Shown here: one piece after another, positions 43,015-51,924 of the stretch
Layout of the letters: every line of letters starts with the position of its first letter
Position numbering within the stretch: position 1 is the first letter of the stretch
NCBI GenBank assembly: GCA_039026375.1
Contig: JBCCML010000021.1
Location: 1 to 64,000, forward strand
Reading direction: 5' to 3'
DNA: 64,000 nt
From: Thermohalobaculum sp039026375
GTDB taxonomy: Bacteria > Pseudomonadota > Alphaproteobacteria > Rhodobacterales > Rhodobacteraceae
Made by a program: the position numbers and the translations under genes
The notes under the pieces: model-generated
The model's input: only the letters and a program-made list of their open reading frames with translations
Told to the model about the DNA's origin: nothing
Databases searched by the model: none

Positions 43015-45192
43015 ATGACCATTCAGACATCCCGCCGCGCCTTTCTGAAAGGCTCCGCCGCCGCTGGAGCGGCCCTGGTCATCGGCGTCGGCGCCAATGG
43101 TGGCTTCGTCGCCGCCAAGGAGACCGCGGTCCTGGATATCAACCCGTTCGTGCGCATCTCGCCCGACGGTGTCGTCCACGTGGTGATCAAGCACTTCGAG
43201 ATGGGGCAGGGCACGACCACGGGCCTGGCAACCCTGGTGGCCGAGGAATTGGACGCAGACTGGGAAACCCTGGCCGTCGACTTGGCGCCGGGCGATTCCA
43301 GCCGCTATGCGAACCTGTTCTGGGGCGCACAGGGCACGGGCGGGTCGACCGCCATCGCCAACAGCTTCATGCAGTACCGCCAGGCCGGCGCCGCGGCGCG
43401 GGCCGTGCTGGTGGCCGCAGCGGCCGACACTTGGGGTGTGGCACCCGCCGATGTCTCGATCGACAAGGGCGTGCTCCGCTCGGGCGACCGCGCGGCCTCG
43501 TTCGGCGAGATGCTGGGCAAGGCGGCCACCATGACCCCGCCGGCGGAACCCACGGTCAAGGACCCCGCGGACTTCCGGCTGATCGGTGTCGACGGGCTGC
43601 CGCGCAAGGACAGCTATGGCAAGACCAAGGGCGAGACCACTTTTGCCATGGACGTCCGCATCTCCGGCATGGTCACGGCGGTGATCCTGCACAGCCCCCG
43701 GTTCGGCGGGCGTCTGGTGTCGTTCGATGCCGCCGATGCCGCGGACATCCCGGGCTTTCTGGATGCCAAGGCTTTGCCCACTGGCGCGGGCGTCGTCGTC
43801 TATGGCAAGAACACCTGGGCCGCGATCCAGGCGCGGGACATGGTCGAGGCCGAGTGGGACTTCTCGGCGGCCGAGAACCGCTCGACCCCCGACCTCATCG
43901 CCTATCACCAGTCTTTGTTGGACGGCGCGCCCACCTATCAGGCCCGTGATGGCGGCGATCTGGCAGTTACAGGCGACGCGCTGGCCGGTGCCGACACGGT
44001 GATCGAGGCCGAGTTCCTGTTCCCCCATCTGGCCCACGCCCCGATGGAGCCCCTGAACTGCGTGATCGAGCCCACCGAGACCGGCGTGAGGTTCCACGAT
44101 GGCTGCCAGTTCCCGGGCATCATCCAGCCGGTCGTCGCCCAGGTGCTGGGCCTGGACCCCGCCAATGTCGAGGTGAACACCGTCTATGCGGGCGGGTCCT
44201 TCGGGCGGCGGGCAACGCCGCTGGCAGACTACCAGACCGAGGCCGCACTTGCCTACGATCTGCTGGGCCGCGACACCCCGGTGCACCTGGTCTGGACCCG
44301 CGAGGACGACATCCAGGGCGGCTACTACCGCCCGATGGCGGCGCACCGGGCCAAGATCGGGATCAAGGACGGCCAGATCACCGGTTGGGACCATCGCATC
44401 GCGGCGAAGTCCATCCTGAAGGGTGGCCCCTTCGAATCCGTGCTGGTGCATAACGGCGTCGACAAGGTGTCGGTCGAGGGGATCAAGGACACGCACTATG
44501 CGATCCCTGCGCTGTCGGTCGGCCTGACCGATGCTGAAAGCCCGGTCACGGTGCTGTGGTGGCGCTCGGTCGGGCACACCCACACGGCCTACGCCATGGA
44601 AAGCCTGATCGACATGGCCGCCGAGGCGACGGGGGCAGATCCCGTGGACTTTCGCCTGTCGCTGCTGGCGGACGGCAGCAAGGATCAGCATTGCCTGGCC
44701 GGTGTGCTGAAGCTGGCGGCCGACAAGGCGGGCTGGGGCAATCCCGCGCCCGGACGGTTCCAAGGCGTCGCCCTGCACAAGTCCTTCGAGTCGTACGTGG
44801 CCGAGATTGCCGAGGTGTCGGTCACCGACGGTCTGGTCAAGGTCGAGCGCGTGGTCTGCGCGGTCGATTGCGGTCTGGCCATCAACCCGGACGTGATCCG
44901 CGCTCAGATGGAGGGCGGCATCGGCTATGGCCTGGGGGCGATCATGCGCAACCAGATCACCCTGACCGATGGCGAGGTCGATCAGTGGAACTTCCCGGAC
45001 TACGAGCCGCTGCGGATCTCGGACATGCCGGATATCCAGGTGCACATGGTGCCCAGCGCCGAGGCGCCGACGGGCGTGGGCGAGCCTGGGACACCGCCCA
45101 TCGGGCCGGCGCTGGCGAACGCGATCTATGCCGCCACCGGCAAGCGGATGACCAGCCTGCCGATGTCGGAGCATGGCATCGACTTCGCCTGA
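43015..45192 (+). CDS. Molybdenum hydroxylase large subunit (IorB-like), Tat-exported
   Basis: A 725-residue molybdopterin-binding subunit that probably hydroxylates or oxidises a heterocycle or aldehyde. The N-terminus has a Tat motif, TSRRAFLKG, with a hydrophobic stretch to about residue 35, so the complex should be periplasmic. MGQGTTTG, TGGSTA and the catalytic-Glu loop GVGEPGTPPIGPALANA near the C-terminus are present. ATG 43015 was chosen because it gives the Tat signal; the longer open frame reads into the small-subunit gene. No MCD chaperone or cytochrome is adjacent. Substrate unknown. Confidence 0.9.
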   Translation: MTIQTSRRAFLKGSAAAGAALVIGVGANGGFVAAKETAVLDINPFVRISPDGVVHVVIKHFEMGQGTTTGLATLVAEELDADWETLAVDLAPGDSSRYANLFWGAQGTGGSTAIANSFMQYRQAGAAARAVLVAAAADTWGVAPADVSIDKGVLRSGDRAASFGEMLGKAATMTPPAEPTVKDPADFRLIGVDGLPRKDSYGKTKGETTFAMDVRISGMVTAVILHSPRFGGRLVSFDAADAADIPGFLDAKALPTGAGVVVYGKNTWAAIQARDMVEAEWDFSAAENRSTPDLIAYHQSLLDGAPTYQARDGGDLAVTGDALAGADTVIEAEFLFPHLAHAPMEPLNCVIEPTETGVRFHDGCQFPGIIQPVVAQVLGLDPANVEVNTVYAGGSFGRRATPLADYQTEAALAYDLLGRDTPVHLVWTREDDIQGGYYRPMAAHRAKIGIKDGQITGWDHRIAAKSILKGGPFESVLVHNGVDKVSVEGIKDTHYAIPALSVGLTDAESPVTVLWWRSVGHTHTAYAMESLIDMAAEATGADPVDFRLSLLADGSKDQHCLAGVLKLAADKAGWGNPAPGRFQGVALHKSFESYVAEIAEVSVTDGLVKVERVVCAVDCGLAINPDVIRAQMEGGIGYGLGAIMRNQITLTDGEVDQWNFPDYEPLRISDMPDIQVHMVPSAEAPTGVGEPGTPPIGPALANAIYAATGKRMTSLPMSEHGIDFA

Positions 45193-45205
45193 CGCGACAA
45201 GACGG

Positions 45206-45227
45206 GGAGCGGCGACAGCGCCGCTCC
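45206..45227 (+). terminator. Terminator-like hairpin after the hydroxylase genes
   Basis: A perfect 9-bp stem, GGAGCGGCG (45206-45214) with CGCCGCTCC (45219-45227), closes an ACAG tetraloop 13 nt after the stop. There is no long T-run. Confidence 0.55.
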
Positions 45228-45298
45228 TCAGCCCCGGTGAGACGCAGGTCGTCGCTGACCCGGGTACTCGTTTGCCGGACCGGTGCTATGGTCGGGTG

Positions 45299-45859
45299 AT
45301 GAACGCCTCCGACAGTCCAAGCCTGATCATCGACGAGCTGCGCCTCCCCGTGGCGGGGGTGATTGGCATGTGTGCGTGCCCGGGCCGCCAACCATCCTCT
45401 GGCGTGGCCCCCGGGGGGCAGAAGCTGGATCGCGACCTGGCGGCCATCGTGGCCTGGCAGCCCGGTCTGATGGTCACCCTGGTCGAACAGCACGAGTTTG
45501 CCCGGCTGGGCGTCCCGGACCTGCCCGCGAAGGTGACCGCCGCAGGGATCCCCTGGCTGCATCTGCCCACCAAAGACATGCACCCGCCGGACCCGGCGGT
45601 GCCCGTGAACGCGGTGCCGATGGATGCGTTTCTGGATGACGCGCTGCGTCGGGACCAGCGCATCCTTATCCACTGTGCCGCAGGTCTGGGACGAACGGGA
45701 ACGCTGGCGGCAATCCTGTTGATCCGGCAAGGCCACGGCGCCGAGGCGGCAATCGCCGAGACGCGCGCCCACCGGCCCGGCGCGATCGAGTCCCCCGCCC
45801 AGGTGCAGTTCCTGCAAGATTACGCAAGGTGCCGATCCGACCACCCGATTGCCCCTTAG
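45299..45859 (+). CDS. CDKN3-like dual-specificity phosphatase
   Basis: A 186-residue cysteine phosphatase. The signature HCX5R is H125-C126-AAGLG-R132-T, with candidate general acid Asp93 in PTKDMHPPD. The domain order, GMCACPG near residue 23 and then an alpha/beta phosphatase core, fits the bacterial CDKN3-like group. ATG 45299 is used; an adjacent GTG at 45296 is possible. The substrate (protein, nucleotide or inositol phosphate) is unknown, and the neighbours do not say. Confidence 0.8.
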   Translation: MNASDSPSLIIDELRLPVAGVIGMCACPGRQPSSGVAPGGQKLDRDLAAIVAWQPGLMVTLVEQHEFARLGVPDLPAKVTAAGIPWLHLPTKDMHPPDPAVPVNAVPMDAFLDDALRRDQRILIHCAAGLGRTGTLAAILLIRQGHGAEAAIAETRAHRPGAIESPAQVQFLQDYARCRSDHPIAP

Positions 45860-45975
45860 TTCCAAAAAGAAATTGCCCTTTCGGCTGTCTTCTTCCCCTA
45901 TGACCCTGTTGCGGCGGTCAATCCTTCGGGGGCCCCGATCGCCATGACGTCAAAGGCGCGCACGGAGAAGCAGTC

Positions 45976-47505
45976 TTGCCATTGATGGATCGCCTGAAAC
46001 CGCATGCGGGTGCGATCTCGATCCTGCTATTCGCGGTGCTCGGTTTTGTGCTGATCTACGAGCGCCCGATCTGGCGGGACGAGGCACAGTTCTGGCTGAT
46101 CCTGCGCGATAGCGCGTCGGTCGCAGATCTACTGGACAAGTTACAGCACGAAGGACACCCGCCGCTGTTCTATCTGCTCAGTTATCCCCTGTCGCAGCGC
46201 TTTGTTGATCCCCTGGCCTTGCAGGTGATGCATTGGGCCATCGGCGTCAGCGGAATCTGCTTTTTCTGGTGGGCGGCCCCGTTCCGTGTGCTCAACAAGA
46301 TACTGTTTACGTTCGGCTTTTTTCCTTTCTACGAGTACTTTGTCGTGGCGCGCAGCTATGGTCTGGTGCTGTTGTTGATCATGATCGCCGCTGCGCTGAC
46401 CCCGCTGCGGCGGCGCACGTACATTCCACTGGGGCTGGTCCTGGGGCTGCTGGCCATGACGCATGGCTATAGTCTGGTCATCGCCTGCGTGATCGCTGGG
46501 ATTGCCGTGGCCGAGTGGATGCTTAGCCGCGATCTGCGGACCGGACCGAACGGGAAAGACAGATCTTGGGACCCGGCACTGGCGCTGGCGCTGTTTCTGG
46601 TGCTGCTGGGTGCAGCCCTCTACCCGATCCTGACGACTCCAGTTGTGCGCGACGATCTGGTCAGCCCGGCGTTGGACGCGCCGCGTATCTTCCGGGCCGC
46701 AGCCCGGATGCTGCAGGGGCTGACCATCTTCTTGCCGAATCCGACCACCGTGATTGAGGTCGGGCTGATCGTGCTGGCCGGTTTGTTGGTGCTTTTGTTT
46801 ACCGCGTATTGGGTCCAGCACCATCGATTTGCGTTGGGGGTTCTGCTGTTTGCAACGACCTCCTTGCTCGTTTTCATGACCGTGATCTTTGCAGGCACGG
46901 CGCACCGTCACGGCGGGTTCTTTTTCTTGATCTTTCTCTTCGTGGTGTGGGTTCGCGTCGCTGAGCCGCAGCGGGCCCCGGGGTCGCCGCGCGCCAAAAG
47001 GGGGAACGGCCTGGCGATCTTCGGCACCCTGGCGCTTGTCGTGCATCTATGCGCTGCGATTGCCTTTCACGCCAGAGATGCCTTCGTCCTGCCACCCTCT
47101 GCGGGCAAGGTGACAGCCGCGTATCTGGTGAACGAAGGGCTTGAGAACCGGTTCATCATCGGCTCTGAAAGCCTGAAAATGGCACCGTTGAGCGCCTACA
47201 TGAACCGGGCGTTTTATGCGCCGCAAACCCAGGCCATGGCGACCTATGCCGAATGGGGGACGTATGAGCGGATTGATTTAGACGAAGTGCTGCGCCGCGT
47301 TGGGAAGGTGGTCTGCCGACATCATCCCGAACTGGGCCCTGAGGCGTACAGCACCACCAATCCGCCCCTCTTCATCCTGACGGAGGCTGAGGCGTTGACC
47401 CCGCGCCCGGGCCTGTCGTTGATCGCCAGCTTTACCCAAGGCCGCCGGGAGCAATATCTGATCTATGAAATAGACCCCGCCCGATGGCCTTGCCCGCAGC
47501 TATAG
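45976..47505 (+). CDS. Polytopic GT-C-type glycosyltransferase-like membrane protein
   Basis: A 509-residue protein with a TM helix at the N-terminus, a periplasmic loop containing RDEAQFW and GHPPLFYLL, and about eight to ten further hydrophobic segments up to residue 365, then a soluble C-terminal domain. This architecture and the D-E pair in the first loop are those of PMT/ArnT-like GT-C enzymes using polyprenyl-phosphate sugars. The start is TTG 45976 behind CGGAGAAG, though ATG 45985 is possible. It faces a flavoprotein gene convergently. Exact donor and acceptor unknown. Confidence 0.7.
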   Translation: MPLMDRLKPHAGAISILLFAVLGFVLIYERPIWRDEAQFWLILRDSASVADLLDKLQHEGHPPLFYLLSYPLSQRFVDPLALQVMHWAIGVSGICFFWWAAPFRVLNKILFTFGFFPFYEYFVVARSYGLVLLLIMIAAALTPLRRRTYIPLGLVLGLLAMTHGYSLVIACVIAGIAVAEWMLSRDLRTGPNGKDRSWDPALALALFLVLLGAALYPILTTPVVRDDLVSPALDAPRIFRAAARMLQGLTIFLPNPTTVIEVGLIVLAGLLVLLFTAYWVQHHRFALGVLLFATTSLLVFMTVIFAGTAHRHGGFFFLIFLFVVWVRVAEPQRAPGSPRAKRGNGLAIFGTLALVVHLCAAIAFHARDAFVLPPSAGKVTAAYLVNEGLENRFIIGSESLKMAPLSAYMNRAFYAPQTQAMATYAEWGTYERIDLDEVLRRVGKVVCRHHPELGPEAYSTTNPPLFILTEAEALTPRPGLSLIASFTQGRREQYLIYEIDPARWPCPQL

Positions 47506-47612
47506 CGCTGGCCGAAAAGCATCGACAGAACGGAGTTTCCTGACCCCAAACCCGCCAAAAAGGCCCGCTGGCGCAGGTGCGCGCGCAGACGCATCAGGAT
47601 CAGGCCTTCGCG

Positions 47613-49088
47613 TTACCCATCGGCCAGACGCGTGTTGCGGTCGACCTGGAACTCCTCGTGATATGCGCGCTCGACATTCACGTTCCAAACATCGTGGCTG
47701 GCACCAAACAGGTTCTCGGCAGCTAACATCGCAGACAGCATCGAGTGGTCTTGATTGTTGTAGCGGTGCAGGCCGTTGCGCCCGGCCGTCTGAAAGTTTT
47801 GAAGCCCCGACAACCAGGAACGCAGCGTTTGCACGGCATCCTGATAGGCGTTGTCGTAGACTGGGTACGCCTTTGGCTGGCGGATCACCTTGTAGTCCAC
47901 CACCGATTGCGCCGGGGCTAGGCCCAAGCTTTGCAATTCATGCGCCGCCAGACCGCGCAGGTCTGCGTCTGAGGCCGCCCACAAGCTATCGCCGATGTTG
48001 CAGAAGTACTCCATGCCGATGGCTGACTGGCCTGGAACCGGGACCATGTCCTTTGACCATGCCCGGAAATTCTGAATGCGCCCGACGCGCACGTCCGGGT
48101 CATGGACATAGATCCAGTTATCCGGGAAGGGGTCGGCATGGTCCAGGATCAGGGTGACGATCAGGAAATCCCGATAGGTCAGTTGCTCGGCCGCGGCGAC
48201 GACGTGCGGCGGCGGTGGTGGTTCCATCATCCTGATCAGATCGCGCAGCGCCAGGGACGACAGAACCGCATCCGGCCCGTCATGGCGGGCGATGGTACCC
48301 TGGTGATCCACGGTTTCGACAAAGGTGATCCGGCCGTTTTCGTGGCCAAGCCGCTGCACCTTGGTCTGCATGGCGACCTCGGCGCCGTGGGCGCTCAGTT
48401 CGTCGGCCAGTGCTTCCCAAACCATACCGGGGCCCAGCCTTGGATAATCGAATTCCTCTATCAGGCTTTTGGCCGTCGACCGCCCGGTCAGTGCCGCCCA
48501 GGCAACGCTGATCAGCGACAGACCCTTGATGCGCTGTGCGGCCCAATCCGCCCTGATCTCCGTCGGTCGGATCCCCCATACCTTTTCGGTGTAGGATTCA
48601 AAGAAATGCCGGTAAAGCCTGAGGCCAAAGCGATTGACCACCCAATCTTCGAAACTGATCTCTGGCTGCCGCGGCCGCAAGCGCGCGTAGACATAACTCA
48701 GGACAATCCGAACCGCCTCAATCAGGCCCAGCATCCGCAAGGCTCTAAACGCCTTCAGCGGGTAGTCGAAGAATTGCCGCCGGTAATAGATGCGGCTGAG
48801 GCGCGGTACTCGGATGAAGTCGTCGCCCAGTGTTTCGATCCATACGCGTTCGACGCGTGGGACTTTCGTGAAAAACCGATGGCCCCCAATATCGAAGCGA
48901 AAGCCCCGGTGGGTTTCCGTACGCGCGATACCGCCGACTTGGGCGCCCGCCTCGAACACTGTGATGTCAACCGATGTGTCGTGACGCTGGATGCTCCGCG
49001 CGGCCGTCAGCCCGGCCGGCCCAGCCCCCAGGATCAACACATTCTGTGGATGCCCCTTTGACACGCGCCCGCACTCAATATCACCCAT
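47613..49088 (-). CDS. FAD-dependent oxidoreductase, UDP-galactopyranose mutase-like
   Basis: A large flavoprotein (about 491 residues). The Rossmann GAGPAGLTAA lies near the N-terminus and is followed by an FAD-binding RFDIGGHRFFTKVP and later SYTEKVWGIRP. These are seen in a family found in polysaccharide loci next to glycosyltransferases. I used ATG 49088; GTG 49064 is closer to the Rossmann strand and may be the real start, while the frame remains open to 49172. No good ribosome-binding site distinguishes them. The reaction is unknown. Confidence 0.75.
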   Translation of the reverse strand: MGDIECGRVSKGHPQNVLILGAGPAGLTAARSIQRHDTSVDITVFEAGAQVGGIARTETHRGFRFDIGGHRFFTKVPRVERVWIETLGDDFIRVPRLSRIYYRRQFFDYPLKAFRALRMLGLIEAVRIVLSYVYARLRPRQPEISFEDWVVNRFGLRLYRHFFESYTEKVWGIRPTEIRADWAAQRIKGLSLISVAWAALTGRSTAKSLIEEFDYPRLGPGMVWEALADELSAHGAEVAMQTKVQRLGHENGRITFVETVDHQGTIARHDGPDAVLSSLALRDLIRMMEPPPPPHVVAAAEQLTYRDFLIVTLILDHADPFPDNWIYVHDPDVRVGRIQNFRAWSKDMVPVPGQSAIGMEYFCNIGDSLWAASDADLRGLAAHELQSLGLAPAQSVVDYKVIRQPKAYPVYDNAYQDAVQTLRSWLSGLQNFQTAGRNGLHRYNNQDHSMLSAMLAAENLFGASHDVWNVNVERAYHEEFQVDRNTRLADG

Positions 49089-49235
49089 TCTGAGTGCAAG
49101 TTTGAGGGCGAGCGACCTCGTGTCAACGCCGCGATGGTGTTGGCGCCCATCCCGCGACAATGATGCTGGCAAGCGTTCGCCAGATGGTGCGTTTCCGAAA
49201 AATAGCCCCGGGTCAGTCAGCGCAATGCGGCGGTG

Positions 49236-50354
49236 CTAGGCCAACGTCTCCATCAGGCGGCGGAGCAGCATGAACCGCGGCTCCAGCGACGAGATCAGCA
49301 GATACTCTTCCTCGGTGTGGGCCCCGTTGCCGTCGACGCCCATGCCGTCCAGCGTCGGCGCGATCGAGGCCGTGAAGTTTCCGTCTGAGCCGCCGCCCGT
49401 GAAGGTATCGCCCAGCTCAAAGCCCAGTTCAGCCGCCAGGCCGCGGGCGTGCTCGTAGAGCGCCGCGACGGAGTTCGACTTCTCGTAGGGCGGCCGGTTC
49501 ATGCCACCCGTCACCGTCAGTGAAACCTCCGGGTTGACCGGCTGCAGGGCCTGGACGGCGGCCACCATCGCCTCGCCATCGGCGGGTGTCAGCATGCGAA
49601 TGTCGATTTCGGCGCCGGCATGCTCGGGCACCACATTGGCCCCGCTGCCGCCCTGCATCAGGCCGATATTCACCGTGACGCCGCGGTCATAGTCGGTCAT
49701 TCCCTCCAGCCGGACGATCTGGTGCGCCAGTTCCAGGACCGCGCTTTCGCCGTCCTGATGGCGCGCGCCGGAATGCGAAGGCTTGCCATGCGCGGCGATC
49801 TTCATGCGCGCGACGCCCTTGCGCCCGGTGACCACACACCCGCCATCCCGCGCCGGCTCGGTCACCAGCACGTAGGCGGCATCATGCGCCGCTGCCACGA
49901 TGTGCTCTTGCGAGGTGGGCGAGCCCACTTCCTCTTCCGACACCACCAGAAAGCTGATGGGCAGGGGCGTGGATTGCCCGGCCTGGATCAGCGTCTCCGC
50001 CGCCTTCATCGCCAGATAGGCGCCGCCCTTCATATCGTAGATGCCGGGCCCATAGGCGCGGTCGCCTTCAGTCCGGATCGGGTTGCGTTGCAGAACACCG
50101 GTCGGGTGAACCGTGTCCAGATGCGAGAGCACCAGGATGCCCGGCCGCGATCCCGCACCCGGCCCGTCCGCCCGGAAGTGCGGCCCGAAACCGTCGCGCC
50201 CCGCGATGGGCGTGACCGTCATGCCCGCCGCCCGATAGTCGGCCATGGCTTGGTCCATCATGGCGCCGATGGCCTTGGGCTCGTCGGTCTTGCTTTCGAT
50301 GGCGGTCCAATTGTTGATGCCGGCCAACAGGGCGTCGGCGTCGGGGGTATACAT
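49236..50354 (-). CDS. M20-family metallopeptidase, carboxypeptidase G2-like
   Basis: A 372-residue zinc hydrolase. Metal ligands and catalytic residues appear as His78 and Asp80 (SHLDTVHP), Asp107 (GPGIYDMKGG), Glu140/Glu141 (SEEEVGS) and a C-terminal His in GNGAHTEEE. The dimerisation-domain KPSHSGARHQDGESA is present. ATG 50354 follows a GGAG site; upstream sequence is low-complexity. Probably cytosolic since no signal peptide is seen. It could cleave C-terminal Glu or hydrolyse an acylated amino acid; which one cannot be decided. Confidence 0.88.
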   Translation of the reverse strand: MYTPDADALLAGINNWTAIESKTDEPKAIGAMMDQAMADYRAAGMTVTPIAGRDGFGPHFRADGPGAGSRPGILVLSHLDTVHPTGVLQRNPIRTEGDRAYGPGIYDMKGGAYLAMKAAETLIQAGQSTPLPISFLVVSEEEVGSPTSQEHIVAAAHDAAYVLVTEPARDGGCVVTGRKGVARMKIAAHGKPSHSGARHQDGESAVLELAHQIVRLEGMTDYDRGVTVNIGLMQGGSGANVVPEHAGAEIDIRMLTPADGEAMVAAVQALQPVNPEVSLTVTGGMNRPPYEKSNSVAALYEHARGLAAELGFELGDTFTGGGSDGNFTASIAPTLDGMGVDGNGAHTEEEYLLISSLEPRFMLLRRLMETLA

Positions 50355-50483
50355 GGGGTGCTCCGGAAATTGGCTTGGGCTGGCGGGTGATATCGTGGGT
50401 GATGGGGTGGGCGCAAAACCCTGGATAGCCGCCGAAACGTCCGATGGCCAGCGCATAGGCCGATATCCGGCGCCAAACCGGGT

Positions 50484-51713
50484 CTACCGCCGGGCGTCCG
50501 CGATTTCCTGCAGCCAGCGGGCCAGGTCGCCCTCGACCTTCTCGCGCGCGTAGTTGGCATCGAAATAGGCGCGGGAATTTGCGCCCATCCGGGCGCGGTC
50601 TTGCGCCGGCATGTCCAGCATCTGGCGCACCGATGCCGCCAATCCGTCGGCATCGCCGGCCGGTGAGGTCAGCCCCCCGCCGGAGGCGTCGATGACGCGC
50701 GCGCCCTCTCCCCTTAGGCAGCCGATGATGGGCTTGCCGCAGGCCATGTAGCACTGGACCTTGAAGGGCACGGTGATGGCGTTGGTGTAGACATCCGTCA
50801 GGCAGACCAGCATCGCGTCGGCATGGGCGAAGAAATAGGGCATCTTCTCGGACGGGTGGCGGCCGACGAACTCGAAGGCTGGGTCCAGCCCGCGGCGCGC
50901 GATCTCTTGGCGGACGGCCTCCTCGTGGCGGCCCGCGCCAACGATCACCCAGGTTAGATCTGTGCGGTCACGCAATCTGTCAGCCGCCTCGATGATCGTC
51001 TCGAAGCCTTGGGCCACGCCGATATTTCCGGCAAACATCAAACGAAAGCCCGATTGCGGGACGATCGCGGCCTCCTGCGGGGCGTCTTCCGGCGATAGGG
51101 GGCGAAACTCGTCGGGGGCAGAGTTCGGCAGCACCCGGATCCGGTCGCGCGGCACGCCATAGGCGGCGATCGGCTCGGGGAAGCCCTCGCTCTGGACCAG
51201 GATCAGATCGGCCCGCCGGTAGAGCCAGCCGCAGATCCAGTGCAACAGGCGGATGATCACGGGGTTTTTGAGGTCCAGCACGTAGATCAGCGTCTGAGGC
51301 CACAGATCCTGCACCCAATAGACCGCGGGCGTGCCCTTAACCCAGCGCAGGAAGACCGCGGGAAAGGCCTGGAACAGCGGAGAGGTCAGCGAGGCGAAGG
51401 AGACATCGGGCCGCCCCTTGATCCGGCGCAGCATGGTCCAGAACCCAAAGATCGGATAGCTGCAGAAGTTGATGGCCATCGAGATCGCCCGGTTGCCGCG
51501 CGGGATCGTATAGGCGCGGTGGATGCGCACACCTTCGTAGACTTCCTCGCGGTGTGTCCGGTTCGAATAGCCGTCGTAGAACTTGCCTTCCGGGTAGTTC
51601 GGCACACACGGGAAGACCTGCACCTCGTGGCCCCGTTCGACCAGCGACTGTGCCAGCCGCGTGTTGGAAAACGGCTCGGGGTAGAAGTGCTGAGTTATGA
51701 AGGCGATCTTCAT
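50484..51713 (-). CDS. GT4 glycosyltransferase, WbuB-like
   Basis: A GT-B glycosyltransferase (about 409 residues) with N-terminal KIAFITQHFYPEPFSNTRLAQSL, VYWVQDLWPQT and the C-terminal donor-binding AGNIGVAQGFETII and VPFKVQCYMACGKPIIG with Glu-rich ends. This is the pattern of WbuB-type transferases, which add an amino-dideoxy sugar in O-antigen synthesis. I chose ATG 51713 for its family-type start; ATG 51731 and 51767 lie upstream. The neighbouring DegT aminotransferase supports an amino-sugar pathway. Confidence 0.85.
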   Translation of the reverse strand: MKIAFITQHFYPEPFSNTRLAQSLVERGHEVQVFPCVPNYPEGKFYDGYSNRTHREEVYEGVRIHRAYTIPRGNRAISMAINFCSYPIFGFWTMLRRIKGRPDVSFASLTSPLFQAFPAVFLRWVKGTPAVYWVQDLWPQTLIYVLDLKNPVIIRLLHWICGWLYRRADLILVQSEGFPEPIAAYGVPRDRIRVLPNSAPDEFRPLSPEDAPQEAAIVPQSGFRLMFAGNIGVAQGFETIIEAADRLRDRTDLTWVIVGAGRHEEAVRQEIARRGLDPAFEFVGRHPSEKMPYFFAHADAMLVCLTDVYTNAITVPFKVQCYMACGKPIIGCLRGEGARVIDASGGGLTSPAGDADGLAASVRQMLDMPAQDRARMGANSRAYFDANYAREKVEGDLARWLQEIADARR

Positions 51714-51924
51714 GGGGTGGCCTGGCTGCATGGCGCGGGGCATGCCAGAAACCTGAGTCATAGGCAATGAAGCTGCACTCAGACATCGCTAGACGTTCGC
51801 GTTCGCAACAAATCCTCTCGTGCCGCGGTAGAGGCAGTCTTCAATCACCTGTGATCGACAATCGCTGCGGTGCCACTGTCATTGGTAGCTGCGGGGCGCA
51901 CGTTACGGCACCCTCATGCCCGCC

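Noticed and set aside
42958..45174. Very long open frame (738 codons) on the minus strand opposite the molybdenum hydroxylase large subunit
   Set aside because: It mirrors the high GC third-codon pattern of the real gene, and its translation is His/Arg/Asp-rich without any family motif. The plus-strand gene has a Tat signal and full hydroxylase motifs.
48102..49061. 319-codon plus-strand frame within the FAD oxidoreductase region
   Set aside because: Lies wholly antisense to a conserved flavoprotein with a Rossmann motif; no motif of its own.
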